9,152 nt of DNA from Candidatus Thiodictyon intracellulare (GCA_016292295.1 JADNEJ010000220.1:1-9152), one strand, 5' to 3'; positions 1 to 6,820 are shown, numbered from the stretch's first letter. The notes: generated by a model not told the origin, from the letters alone. A program made the numbers and translations.

Positions 1-1
1 C

Positions 2-160
2 ACGCATCGCATCGTCTTTCATTTCACGCCTAAACACTGTTCATGGCTGAATCAGCTTGAAATTTGGTTCTCGATGTCTTGACCAGCAAAGTTATTGACG
101 AGGAAATTTTCTTTTTGTCGAAGATTTATGCGATAAGATAAAAAAATGCATCGAATCTAA
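2..160 (+). pseudogene. 3' remnant of an IS630-family transposase
   Basis: Reading from base 2 gives a peptide containing HFTPKHCSWLNQLEIWFS. This is the conserved DDE_3 segment around the last catalytic glutamate of IS630-family transposases (usual form FTPKHxSWLNQxEIWFS). After a stop at 80-82 the similarity continues in another frame: from base 99 the sequence reads RGNFLFVEDLCDKIKKCIES, matching the family's usual RRGNFxSVEDLxxKI stretch. At least one frameshift and two stops lie in between, so this is a dead gene fragment. It is cut on the left by the window edge and on the right by the terminal repeat of the next insertion element at about 158-161. It belongs to a different IS630 subgroup from the element beside it. 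The assignment rests on remembered family motifs. Confidence 0.65.
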
Positions 161-305
161 ACGTCTCATCTGAGATTTTCGCTCAAGACTCTAGCGTAAC
201 CGGCCGGCGTCGATATATTATCGTCCCTATGCTCGACACTATACCCTCCCCTCTTCACCGAACAACTCGCCGAGCTGTGTGCCGCCCACCGTGGCATACT
301 CAGCT
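161..305 (+). mobile_element. 5'-end fragment of a second copy of the same IS630-type element
   Basis: The plus strand here matches the transposase-proximal end of the neighbouring element read on the minus strand. The match covers the 71-bp terminal repeat, an ATG at 230-232 beginning ATGCTCGAC, and a further stretch sharing AACTCGCCGAGCTG (263-276) with the transposase 5' coding region. Similarity fades near 300. IS630 elements normally have short terminal repeats, so a 5' coding stretch at both ends points to two oppositely oriented copies fused here, with the 3' part of this copy lost. The reading frame is not maintained. Confidence 0.6.
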
Positions 306-786
306 AATGCCAAATTTTCGGTTTCCTCACCGACCTGTTATTTCAAAGTTCTCCGTCAGAAAGGAGCGCAAGTCGCCCTGGTACTCACCCTGCCCTGGTT
401 GCTGAAGCAGTCTGCGCAGGCTTTGCGAAACCCGTCAAATGATTCGTAATATTTGATTATATAGATCTGTTTTATTAAAGAATTTCCATAGCCGCTCAAT
501 AAGATTCAAATTGGGCGCATCAGACGGAAGTAAAGACAAGCTTGATGCGGGGACCCTTGATATAATTTTGAACCTTGAACCGCTTTGGATCGGTAGTAGC
601 GAGCGTTGTCGCAAATGACGTAAATCCAGGTCCCGACGGCGTAGACTTGCTCAAGTTGCTGGAACAGGGCGATCGTTGAAGTCGCATCAATAGTCTCAGC
701 GAAGCGCGTCACGGGCTCCAAATGCTCCAGATCGATCGCACCGTTGATGTTGACGCGCCGTCGTCCCGTGTTGGACTTCACCTGAT

Positions 787-932
787 GGTCTTCGCCACGG
801 GCCTTGATCACAAATTCGCCAAAGACCTGCTGGTCTATGTGGGTTTGCGCGCGCAAGACCATGTTCTGCAAGGGGACGGCGACGCTGGGACTGAACAAGG
901 TGGGCGGAATTATGATCGAGGTCCTCGCCACG
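787..932. repeat. 13-bp direct repeats flanking short element copy A
   Basis: GGTCTTCGCCACG (787-799) and GGTCCTCGCCACG (920-932) match at 12 of 13 positions and sit directly outside the short element. They look like a target-site duplication. Deleting one repeat plus the element (133 bp) rejoins the transposase reading frame as WIKRGED-HQVKSNTG. The right repeat overlaps the outermost bases of the element's inverted end, so the true duplication could be about 9-13 bp. Confidence 0.7.
800..922 (+). mobile_element. Short palindromic-ended element, copy A (MITE-like), inside the transposase pseudogene
   Basis: About 120 bp with inverted ends: GCCTTGATCACAAATTCGCC at 801-820 and GGGCGGAATTATGATCGAGG at 902-921. 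The interior contains TTGCGCGCGCAA (a 12-bp palindrome, 845-856) and a core shared with the other copies, including CATGTTCTGCAAGG and GGGACTGAACAAGGTG. It encodes no transposase. If it moved, it was moved by an enzyme supplied elsewhere. The left arm differs from other copies: GACC-TGCT-GGTC replaces GGCC-GGCC-GGCC, keeping the base pairing. It is flanked by 13-bp direct repeats and disrupts the transposase frame. Confidence 0.8.
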
Positions 933-1726
933 CTTGATCCAACCATATCCGAGTACCGGGTTGTGCTGTGGGTAGACCGCGTCCATGAAGCAAATGACGT
1001 CGTTTCCCCCTTTGTCTTGGTTGAGTTTTTCGTACTCGGCGAGAAATGCCTCCTGGGCCTTCGTGTCAGCCTTGCCGGGCACGCGCTTGGTCTTTTTGTA
1101 GACGAAACCGAGGCGATGCAGCAGTGCGGTCATCCCGTTGGCGGTGTAGGTGACGCCAAATGCCTCATCGGCCCACGTGGCGACATCCTTGGCCGTCAGG
1201 TACAGATGTGCTTAAACAGGCACATCCAGGGCCACCAGATCAGTGTCGGTGAGCGCGCAGTCGCTTCTCTGGTAGGCCATGTGCAACAAACCGGGCAGAC
1301 CGCCCTGCTGATAGCGCCGAAAATGGTCGCGCACGGTGTTGGAGTCGATCAGCAGGACTTCGGCGACCTGCTCTGCCGGCTAGCCGCCCGCTAGCGACAC
1401 GACCGCCTTGATGCGGTCGGCCTCGCGCTGGTCGCGCGTACGCCGATGAGCGGCACGCAGCTCGGCGAGTTATTCGATGGAGATGGTATAGTCGAGCATA
1501 GGGAAGATAGTATATTGACGTCAGCTTATTACGCTAGGGTCCTGAGAGAAAATCTCAGATGAGACGTGTATGCCTGCTGGCCGCGGCGTGGATCGGCAAG
1601 CGGCTCTTCCAGGATGGCCGCATGGCGTGGATATGGGGAAAATTGGGCGGCGCCCGCCGTGCGGCCATGATGCGGGTTGCGGCCTTCAGTTATCCCGACC
1701 TATGGGTGCTGCTGACCGTGCTGGGG

Positions 1727-1843
1727 GCCTTGATCACAAATCACCTTGTTCAGTCCCGACGTCGCCGCTCCCTTTCAGAACATGGTCTTGCGCGAGCAAA
1801 CCCACATGGGCCGGCCGGCCTTGGGCGGATTTGTGATCAAGGC
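1727..1843 (-). mobile_element. Short palindromic-ended element, copy B (inverted relative to A, C and D)
   Basis: The ends are a perfect 16-bp inverted repeat: GCCTTGATCACAAATC at 1727-1742 and GATTTGTGATCAAGGC at 1828-1843. Its reverse complement matches copy A through the core (CATGTTCTG, GGGACTGAACAAGGTG) and copies C and D through the left arm (GCCCAAGGCCGGCCGGCCCATGT). About seven bases of the usual GCGG segment are missing beside one end. I see no convincing target duplication. It lies 49 bp upstream of the YfhO-like start codon and interrupts the preceding gene fragment. Confidence 0.8.
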
Positions 1844-1880
1844 CTATGCCGGGCGCCGGCGCGCTGGCGGCGGCGCCACT

Positions 1881-1886
1881 GGAGAG
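1881..1886 (+). promoter_or_regulatory. Ribosome binding site of the YfhO-like gene
   Basis: GGAGAG lies six bases before ATG 1893 and overlaps the stop region of the preceding reading frame. It supports this start over the internal Met at residue 23. Confidence 0.6.
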
Positions 1887-1892
1887 TGAGAG

Positions 1893-4529
1893 ATGACAGC
1901 AGTTGTGACCGGATTTCGTGGCTCGGCACTACGCGTGTTTTTCAGCCTGTCTTTGCGTATGCGCGCGGGTCTTTTCGCCGTACTGCTGGTCCTCGTGTCC
2001 TTTCCGGACGTGATCTTTTCGGGCGCTACCCTGGTTAATTCTGCCGGCTACTTCGCGGGGGTTTACGGCACTCCGATGGCCGCCCTCTATCCGGAGCACG
2101 AAGGACGCAGCTACCATCACGGCTTCAACGATTCAGGCGGCGCCGTGTGGCAGTCTGATCCCATGCGCCGGTACATGGCCCGGGTGCTGCACGATCGCCT
2201 ATCGCTCTACTGGAATCCATACTCCGCGACGGGCTCGCTCGGTCCGGAGACACTGGTGGACCAGAAGTTTTCCCCCATCACGCTGGTTGCCGCGGCTTTG
2301 GACGGCAGCCAACTGGCCGCCGATGCCACACTGCTGCTGTTCTACGCTCTTTCGTTGTACTGTCTCTATCTGATTGTCGCAGTCAACCTCGGACTCAGCG
2401 AAGGGGCAGCGATCGCCGCAGGCATCGTCTACCTGCTCGGCGGCTTCAATATCGCCAACCTGGGCTCGAATGTGTCGCACGCCTTCGTGCTCTTTCCCCT
2501 GCTGCTCGGCGCACTCATGGCTTTCGTGCGCGCGCCGTCCGGCGCGCGTTTCGTCCTTGCGGTCGCTGCCAACGCCATGATCCTAGCGACGACCTTCCTG
2601 CCGGTCGCCTTCCTAACCTTCGCCTCTGTCTATACGCTGGCGGCGGCCTATGCCTTTAGCGTGGTAGACACGCCCGGTTCAGTCTCATTCGGGCGCCGAT
2701 TGCTGGTGATCGTACTGTTGGTCGTCAGCTTCATTGCAGCGCTGCTGCTCATGGCACCCTTATACCTGCCGATCGTCGAGAGCCTGTCGCTCGTGGACTC
2801 GGTGGAGATGTATGTCAAGCGGGTATTTTGCCCCGTCAGCCTCCGCAACCTCATCGGCCTGATATCGCCCAAGCATTTCTGGGAGTCCTATTCGGCGATC
2901 GACGCGCAACTCTTTACCTCCGACCCGAAGGGTCAGATCAGACTCGGTAACGGCGCCTTTCATCTTGGAATAGTCCCCATCGTGGTTGCCACCCTAGCCC
3001 TGACCAGCAACTGGTCGCGTAAGAGGGTGTTATTCGCTGCCGCCTTTTTGTTCGTGACGGCCCTCGGGAGGATCTACGACGTCAATCCGATAGCGCAAAT
3101 TATGTCCCAAGTCTACGGGGTGAGCAGTCTTGGTTGTCAATACTGGTGGGCGATGGTGGCGATCACTTTTCCGTTCCTGGTTGCATTTGGATTCGATGCC
3201 CTGCTCGGCGAGGATCGCAGCGTTTTCGCACTGGTCGCGGTCTACGCGTTGATCCTTGGCTCGTTCGTCCTCGCCTACCGGGTTTGGGGCTGGCACGAGG
3301 GGCGGTACCTAGTGCAGGTTTGGTATCTCACTTTTGCACTGGTCATTGCAGCGGCAACCGCAGTCTTGATCACTCGCGCCCGCCGCGGCACGCCCCGCGC
3401 AGCGGCTTGGCGAGCCGGACTGCTCATTCTGATGGCCCTGGAATTGACCTTTTACATGAACCACCTGCGTCCAAAGCGCAATGATGCCGTCCTGGTCCCG
3501 CCCGCGATGCTGCAATTTCTCAAGCAAAATATCGGAGATTACCGCTTGGCGAACTTTGGATTCGCCGGGATCCCGCCGGAATTTGGTTCGGCCCATGGGA
3601 TTGCTGAAGTAGGCTCGATGACCATGAGCATTTTGCCCTGGTATAAGCTGATATTTGAACAAGCCTTCGGGCTGCCCGTGGGGCGGCTGTGGGGCAACTT
3701 TGCCTCGCTGCACTTTGCCGCTGATCCCGCCAAGATCAAGGACCCGATCCTCGACCTGATGGCGGTGAAGTACCTTTTTATTCCCGCGCCATGGAAGGAG
3801 CATCATGAACTGCTGTTGAGCAGGGGATACCGCGCTGCCTATAGTGATGCATACGGAACACTTTATCTCAACCCGAGCGTCTGCCGTCGGATCTATGTCG
3901 CCCGAACCTGGACCCAACAGCAGGGTCTACCCGATGATATACCCGGATCACCCTGTCATCGAACCTTCACTGATGACCCCAAGTTGATCGCGGCTGCACG
4001 GCAACTCGGTATTCCAGAGAGCGCGGCGCAGGAGGTCGAGGCCGGCGACGACATGCAGACCCAAGGGAGCGAGGGCTTGGCCGTTCCGCTATGTCGTACC
4101 CTGGTTACTGATGACCCCAAACTGATCGCGGCCGCCCGACTCCTTGGAATCGCCGTCACGCCCATCGGCGGCAGTTCGGAGGTCCAGGGGTTGAAGACGA
4201 GTAGTGATCTAATACGCTTCGGCGTATTCCTGGACGCGCCTGGGGTGGTCGTGGTAGCGGATGCCTGGCACCCCGGTTGGCGCACGACGGTGGACAAGCA
4301 GCCGGTCTATACGGGTCTGGTCAACGGCAGCTTCCGAGGCATCGCGCTGCCGAGCGGCGAACACCTGGTAGAGATGAGGTATCGGCCCCGCTCATTGTCG
4401 GCGGCGCTCGCTGTCGCGGCGTTGACCTTGACGGTCCTCGTCGCCTTGATTCCGTTGAGCGGGCGTCTGAGAAGACGGCTTTTCCCCAGCCGCGCCAAGC
4501 GGGAGCCTCCAACGCACCGAGATACCTGA
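1893..4529 (+). CDS. YfhO-family polytopic membrane protein (GT-C-like), 878 residues
   Basis: Large inner-membrane protein of the YfhO type (bacterial membrane protein YfhO; some members are GT-C-like enzymes that add sugars to envelope polymers using lipid-linked donors). The first membrane segment is at about residues 25-43. It is followed by an extracytoplasmic loop with QSDPMRRYMARVLHDRLSLY and WNPY (107-110), a typical GT-C/YfhO pattern. About a dozen further hydrophobic segments run to residue 520. A soluble region of about 300 residues follows, containing VVADAWHPGWRTTVDKQPV (787-805) and LPSGEHLVEMRYRPRS, the hallmark YfhO C-terminal beta domain, then a last membrane segment near 838-858 and a basic tail. 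Residues 688-707 and 734-753 are duplicated (TDDPKLIAAARxLGI). The start follows a GGAGAG site. The gene is intact. Donor and acceptor sugars cannot be read from the sequence. Confidence 0.85.
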   Translation: MTAVVTGFRGSALRVFFSLSLRMRAGLFAVLLVLVSFPDVIFSGATLVNSAGYFAGVYGTPMAALYPEHEGRSYHHGFNDSGGAVWQSDPMRRYMARVLHDRLSLYWNPYSATGSLGPETLVDQKFSPITLVAAALDGSQLAADATLLLFYALSLYCLYLIVAVNLGLSEGAAIAAGIVYLLGGFNIANLGSNVSHAFVLFPLLLGALMAFVRAPSGARFVLAVAANAMILATTFLPVAFLTFASVYTLAAAYAFSVVDTPGSVSFGRRLLVIVLLVVSFIAALLLMAPLYLPIVESLSLVDSVEMYVKRVFCPVSLRNLIGLISPKHFWESYSAIDAQLFTSDPKGQIRLGNGAFHLGIVPIVVATLALTSNWSRKRVLFAAAFLFVTALGRIYDVNPIAQIMSQVYGVSSLGCQYWWAMVAITFPFLVAFGFDALLGEDRSVFALVAVYALILGSFVLAYRVWGWHEGRYLVQVWYLTFALVIAAATAVLITRARRGTPRAAAWRAGLLILMALELTFYMNHLRPKRNDAVLVPPAMLQFLKQNIGDYRLANFGFAGIPPEFGSAHGIAEVGSMTMSILPWYKLIFEQAFGLPVGRLWGNFASLHFAADPAKIKDPILDLMAVKYLFIPAPWKEHHELLLSRGYRAAYSDAYGTLYLNPSVCRRIYVARTWTQQQGLPDDIPGSPCHRTFTDDPKLIAAARQLGIPESAAQEVEAGDDMQTQGSEGLAVPLCRTLVTDDPKLIAAARLLGIAVTPIGGSSEVQGLKTSSDLIRFGVFLDAPGVVVVADAWHPGWRTTVDKQPVYTGLVNGSFRGIALPSGEHLVEMRYRPRSLSAALAVAALTLTVLVALIPLSGRLRRRLFPSRAKREPPTHRDT
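3954..4151 (+). repeat. In-frame internal duplication within the YfhO-like gene
   Basis: Two coding segments 138 bp (46 codons) apart encode CHRTFTDDPKLIAAARQLGI (from residue 688) and CRTLVTDDPKLIAAARLLGI (from residue 734). The shared DNA core ACTGATGACCCCAA occurs at 3969 and 4107. The surrounding codons have diverged, so the duplication is not recent. It falls in the soluble region before the C-terminal beta domain. Confidence 0.8.
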
Positions 4530-4554
4530 CCGATTTACCGCACGCAACTGCCGA

Positions 4555-5628
4555 TCAAGGCCCCGGCCATGCACTGTAATGTGGCCCGGGGGTTATCGCC
4601 GCGAATCGGTCTGGACGCAGGCCGCGGTACAGTGGCAGCAACGGACGGGTCCATGGCACACCCAGGGCGAAGAGTACCAGGCGGAGGCTGCGATGGCGTT
4701 GCGGTAACACCGGACCCGGCCACCATGGCTTGACCTTCAGCGACTCCCACATGTAGCGTCTGGCGGGAATACCGGAATTGTGCAGGGCGAGTATCGCGGC
4801 AAAGAAATAGGCCGCACTCAATGACTCATTACGCAATTGGGCAACCGGCAAGGGCACGTCGGAGCGGGCGAACAGGTCGTGGATGATGGCCACTTTGTCC
4901 GCGGCCAACGCCGCGTTGAGAGATGCCTGGGATGTACCGCCAGGATGAAAGCGCCAGGTAGCGGACACTCGTGGAAGACGCATAAAGCGGTGGTGCAGCC
5001 CCATACGCAGCCACTGGTGATAGTCAGCGGAGTAGCGAAAGCGTGAATCCCGCGGGGCTTCCCCGCCCAGCGCGGCGCGGCGAAATAGGCAGCCGGGGCC
5101 AATCTGGCACAGATGCCGACGCAACATGAGTTGGTAGTCATACTTCGGCAGCCGCATGACATCCAGGACGCGACCGGCAGCATCGATTTTCAGCCAGTCG
5201 GGATAGACCCCGGCCAGGTCCGAATGGGCGAGCAGGGTGGCGACCGAGGCGTCGATCAGGCCGGGCAAGACGGGGTCATCGGCATTGACGACCCCCAGGA
5301 TGTCACCGCTCGCACTGGCATAACCCCGGTTGACCGCGGCGCTTTCGCCCGCGTTTTTCTGCACCACGACGCGGATCGCTTCGCCGAAGACGCGCAACTG
5401 CGCCAAAGTGTTGTCGGTCGACCCGTCATCGACGACAATATACTCAAGGGGGCTGTAGCCCTGGCGCAGTACGCTTTCTACCGTTTCGGTGATGTAGCCG
5501 CCCGCGTTATAGGCAGGGGTGATGATGGAGACGCGCGGTCGGTCTATGAGGGTGCTCCTGTGTCGGCGACGCTCAGTCTCAGACCGCCGTTCGGTCAAGC
5601 CAGTTCTGCTCCGGCATCGCCCGGGCAA
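4555..5628 (-). CDS. Family 2 glycosyltransferase (GT-A fold)
   Basis: Predicted cytoplasmic or membrane-associated enzyme transferring a sugar from a nucleotide donor onto a growing glycan. The GT2 core starts at VSIITPAYNAGGY (33-45). VVDDGSTD (65-72) carries the nucleotide-binding Asp pair, NADD (115-118) stands at the DxD metal site, and SADYHQWLRM (200-209) is the usual acceptor-side acidic segment. No membrane segment is obvious. The ATG at 5628 gives 357 residues, but the first 27 are Arg-rich, have no place in the GT2 fold and lack a ribosome site. A good AGGAG (5559-5555) sits seven bases before codon 28, which is ATA. True translation may start there or the start may have mutated. 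It is the last gene of the minus-strand block, 82 bp after the dehydratase, and ends 25 bp from the convergent YfhO-like gene. Sugar specificity is unknown. Confidence 0.85.
   Translation of the reverse strand: MPGRCRSRTGLTERRSETERRRHRSTLIDRPRVSIITPAYNAGGYITETVESVLRQGYSPLEYIVVDDGSTDNTLAQLRVFGEAIRVVVQKNAGESAAVNRGYASASGDILGVVNADDPVLPGLIDASVATLLAHSDLAGVYPDWLKIDAAGRVLDVMRLPKYDYQLMLRRHLCQIGPGCLFRRAALGGEAPRDSRFRYSADYHQWLRMGLHHRFMRLPRVSATWRFHPGGTSQASLNAALAADKVAIIHDLFARSDVPLPVAQLRNESLSAAYFFAAILALHNSGIPARRYMWESLKVKPWWPGPVLPQRHRSLRLVLFALGVPWTRPLLPLYRGLRPDRFAAITPGPHYSAWPGP
4561..4591. terminator. GC-rich inverted repeat at the convergent gene junction
   Basis: CCCCGGCC (4561-4568) and GGCCCGGGG (4583-4591) can pair with one bulged base around a 14-base loop, just past the YfhO-like stop and inside the end of the glycosyltransferase. 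It could slow transcription from both sides. There is no T-run, so an intrinsic terminator is only a weak guess. Confidence 0.2.
5555..5559 (-). promoter_or_regulatory. Candidate ribosome binding site at an internal ATA codon of the glycosyltransferase
   Basis: On the minus strand AGGAG is followed by seven bases and then ATA (5547-5545), directly before DRPRVSIITPAYN. This is the only good Shine-Dalgarno match near the gene start and is where GT2 proteins usually begin. Confidence 0.45.
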
Positions 5629-5645
5629 TAAACGTTCGCGACATC

Positions 5646-5661
5646 GAGCCTCGGAAGGCTC
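5646..5661. other. Hairpin between the dehydratase and glycosyltransferase genes
   Basis: GAGCCT-CGGA-AGGCTC forms a perfect six-pair stem with a four-base loop, followed by a second palindromic run CCGGGAGCCCGG (5661-5672). It lies in the 82-bp gap of the minus-strand block. No T-run follows on either strand, so it is more likely an mRNA stability or partial attenuation structure than a full terminator. Confidence 0.35.
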
Positions 5662-5710
5662 CGGGAGCCCGGGATGCGCTCCGGCCGGGTCCCAGGTCGA
5701 GCATTATCTT

Positions 5711-6781
5711 TCACACCAGGACTTCGTCTTCAAATCGCAAGTCCTGATCGGGCATCAGCCCACGGCGGCGCAGCAGGTCACGCACCTGCTCCGGAGACAT
5801 CAGGTCATCAGCCGAGGTGTATTCGCGCTGCAGGCAGCGACCCAGCTCCGCACTGGACTCTCCCCACAGTTCCGGCAGGATCGGTGCGACCACATAGTCC
5901 CCATCACGCTCGAAGGTGCGCCAACCTTCCTCTTCGGAGACCAGGGACTCGTGGAGCTTCTCGCCCGGGCGCACGCCCGTGATGACCGTCTGAATGGGGC
6001 GATCACCGATCAGGGCCGACGCCACGTCGGTCATACGCGCGGCCGGAACACGCTGGATATAGGTCTCGCCTCGCTTGCCGGTGGCGACCGCCCGCAGGAT
6101 CAGGTCCACCGCCTCTTCCAGGCTCAGCAAAAAGCGCGTCATCTCCGGGCTCGTGATGGTGAGCGGCCCGCCGTTGCGAATCTGATCGTGGAAGAGTGGG
6201 ATGACTGACCCGCGCGACGCCAGCACATTTCCGTAACGCGACAGGACGAAGCGGGTATCCGGCGCCTCCAGATTGCCCTGGGCATAGATGCGCTCCTGCA
6301 GCGACTTGGTCATCCCCATTACGTTGACCGGCTTCACGGCTTTGTCAGTGGAGATGCCCATAACGCACTCCACCGGCAGACGTAGGTCGCGGATCGCACG
6401 AACCAGATTGGCGGGGCCGATCACATTGGTCTGCACGGCCTCGGTCGGGAAATATTCACAGGTCGGTACCTGTTTGAGCGCAGCGGCGGCAAACACGATG
6501 TCGATGTCGTGCAGCGCACCGCACAGCGAGCCATAGTCGCGCACGTCGCCGATCCGGAACTCCAGTTTTTCGCGGAAATTACGGTAGATGATTTCATCCG
6601 TGGCGGCGCGTCGGTGTTGGTAATAGACGCGGATATCGTGTTGCTTGGCCTCATCACGAGAGAAAATCACGATCCGCGCCGGGTCCCCATGCTTCCCGCC
6701 CAAGAGCCGGCGCAACAGCACCTTGCCCAGCGAACCGGTGCCGCCGGTAATCAGTATCCGCTTACCGTCGAGTAACGACAT
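5711..6781 (-). CDS. UDP-GlcNAc 4,6-dehydratase, CapE/WbjB/FnlA/WbvB type
   Basis: Cytoplasmic extended SDR enzyme that oxidises UDP-GlcNAc at C4, removes the 6-hydroxyl and, in this subgroup, also inverts C5, opening routes to UDP-L-FucNAc, UDP-L-RhaNAc or UDP-L-QuiNAc. The NAD(P) motif GGTGSLG is at residues 13-19, followed by SRDEAKQHDI, GDVRDY (78-83) and AAALKQVP (99-106). The catalytic STDK (144-147) is followed by MGMTK, with Met155 in place of the usual SDR Tyr and Lys159 retained. Met here is typical of the CapE/WbjB type; PseB/FlaA1 relatives keep Tyr. RYGNVLASRGSVIPLF and RPGEKLHESLVSEEE are standard family blocks. The 356-residue length is normal. GAGGA (6795-6791) lies nine bases before the ATG. 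It is 26 bp downstream of the RmlD-like gene, so co-transcription is likely. Confidence 0.85.
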   Translation of the reverse strand: MSLLDGKRILITGGTGSLGKVLLRRLLGGKHGDPARIVIFSRDEAKQHDIRVYYQHRRAATDEIIYRNFREKLEFRIGDVRDYGSLCGALHDIDIVFAAAALKQVPTCEYFPTEAVQTNVIGPANLVRAIRDLRLPVECVMGISTDKAVKPVNVMGMTKSLQERIYAQGNLEAPDTRFVLSRYGNVLASRGSVIPLFHDQIRNGGPLTITSPEMTRFLLSLEEAVDLILRAVATGKRGETYIQRVPAARMTDVASALIGDRPIQTVITGVRPGEKLHESLVSEEEGWRTFERDGDYVVAPILPELWGESSAELGRCLQREYTSADDLMSPEQVRDLLRRRGLMPDQDLRFEDEVLV

Positions 6782-6790
6782 CTTTTTGTT

Positions 6791-6795
6791 TCCTC
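6791..6795 (-). promoter_or_regulatory. Ribosome binding site of the dehydratase gene
   Basis: GAGGA on the minus strand, nine bases before ATG 6781, in the short gap after the RmlD-like gene. Confidence 0.5.
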
Positions 6796-6802
6796 AATAC
6801 TG

Positions 6803-6820
6803 CCCGCTTATAAGAGCGGG
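6803..6820. other. Small hairpin across the stop of the RmlD-like gene
   Basis: CCCGCT-TATAAG-AGCGGG gives a six-pair stem overlapping the TAA at 6808-6810. It lies just upstream of the dehydratase ribosome site and has no T-run, so it might affect coupling between the two genes rather than end transcription. Confidence 0.25.

Larger units (their letters stand above)
327..1499 (-). pseudogene. IS630-family transposase, inactivated by stops, frameshifts and an insertion
   Basis: This encoded a DDE transposase of the IS630 family (N-terminal helix-turn-helix, C-terminal DDE_3 domain). The frame opens at ATG 1499 and is interrupted by TAA at 1470-1472, TAG at 1380-1382 and TAA at 1212-1214. The helix-turn-helix part (AEQVAEVLLIDSNTVRDHF) and the block RLGFVYKKTKRVPGKAD are well preserved. 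First catalytic Asp: VICFMDAVYPQHNP. Second: YVICDNARYY. The Glu lies in LNLIERLWKFF, near 490-520. The coding line breaks between GWIKRGED and HQVKSNTG, where a 133-bp insertion shifts the frame. A second frameshift lies near 520-575, and others follow before the end, which reads EYQGDLRSFLTENFEITGR and then a stop at 327-329. Rebuilt length would be about 345 residues, normal for the family. It cannot make active transposase. Confidence 0.85.
160..1568 (-). mobile_element. Decayed IS630-type insertion sequence with long inverted ends
   Basis: The outer ends are long inverted repeats. Positions 161-231 and the reverse complement of 1497-1567 align without gaps at about 60 of 71 positions, both beginning ACGTCTCATCTGAGATTTTC and ending in CCCTATG. 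A TA dinucleotide lies one base outside each end (158-159 and 1569-1570), as expected for the TA target preference of IS630/Tc1 elements. Inside is one transposase pseudogene on the minus strand (1499 to 327), broken by a short palindromic-ended element. Near the right end, CTGAGA at 1542-1547 and TCTCAG at 1553-1558 form a small hairpin. The left end is odd because it carries a second copy of the transposase 5' region. Flanks differ in kind (transposase remnant on the left, unrelated gene on the right), so the structure is probably rearranged rather than one simple insertion. Confidence 0.75.
1569..1889 (+). pseudogene. Broken 3' end of an unidentified gene, split by a short element
   Basis: Plus-strand codons run from the edge of the IS630 element through a peptide containing WIGKRLFQDGRMAWIWGKLG and FSYPDLWVLLTVLG, up to the short element at 1727. 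After that element a different frame gives AYAGRRRAGGGATGE and a TGA at 1887-1889, three bases before the next gene's ATG. The parts probably made up one protein whose 5' end was lost and whose 3' end was frameshifted. The tight spacing suggests it was the upstream partner of the YfhO-like gene in an operon. I do not recognise the family. A glycosyltransferase C-terminus would fit the neighbourhood, but nothing in the residues proves it. A continuous frame also runs through the element into the following gene (stop near 2036-2038), without resemblance to any protein I know. Confidence 0.45.

Noticed and set aside
804..1394. Plus-strand open frame of 196 codons across the transposase region
   Set aside because: Antisense to the recognisable IS630 transposase and made partly of element copy A. 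No protein-like motifs.
1897..2038. The frame continuing from the upstream remnant through copy B into the YfhO-like gene as a real overlapping protein
   Set aside because: After the element it is simply a shifted reading of the YfhO-like gene, with Arg-rich sequence and no family resemblance.
4553..4562. GATCAAGGCC between the convergent genes, resembling the outer end of the short element
   Set aside because: Only ten bases match, with no core or second end nearby. It overlaps the end of the glycosyltransferase gene, so chance similarity is likely.
5519..6208. Long plus-strand open frame (229 codons) across the glycosyltransferase/dehydratase junction
   Set aside because: It is antisense to two well-supported genes and its translation resembles no protein family. 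GC-rich codon bias produces such mirror frames.
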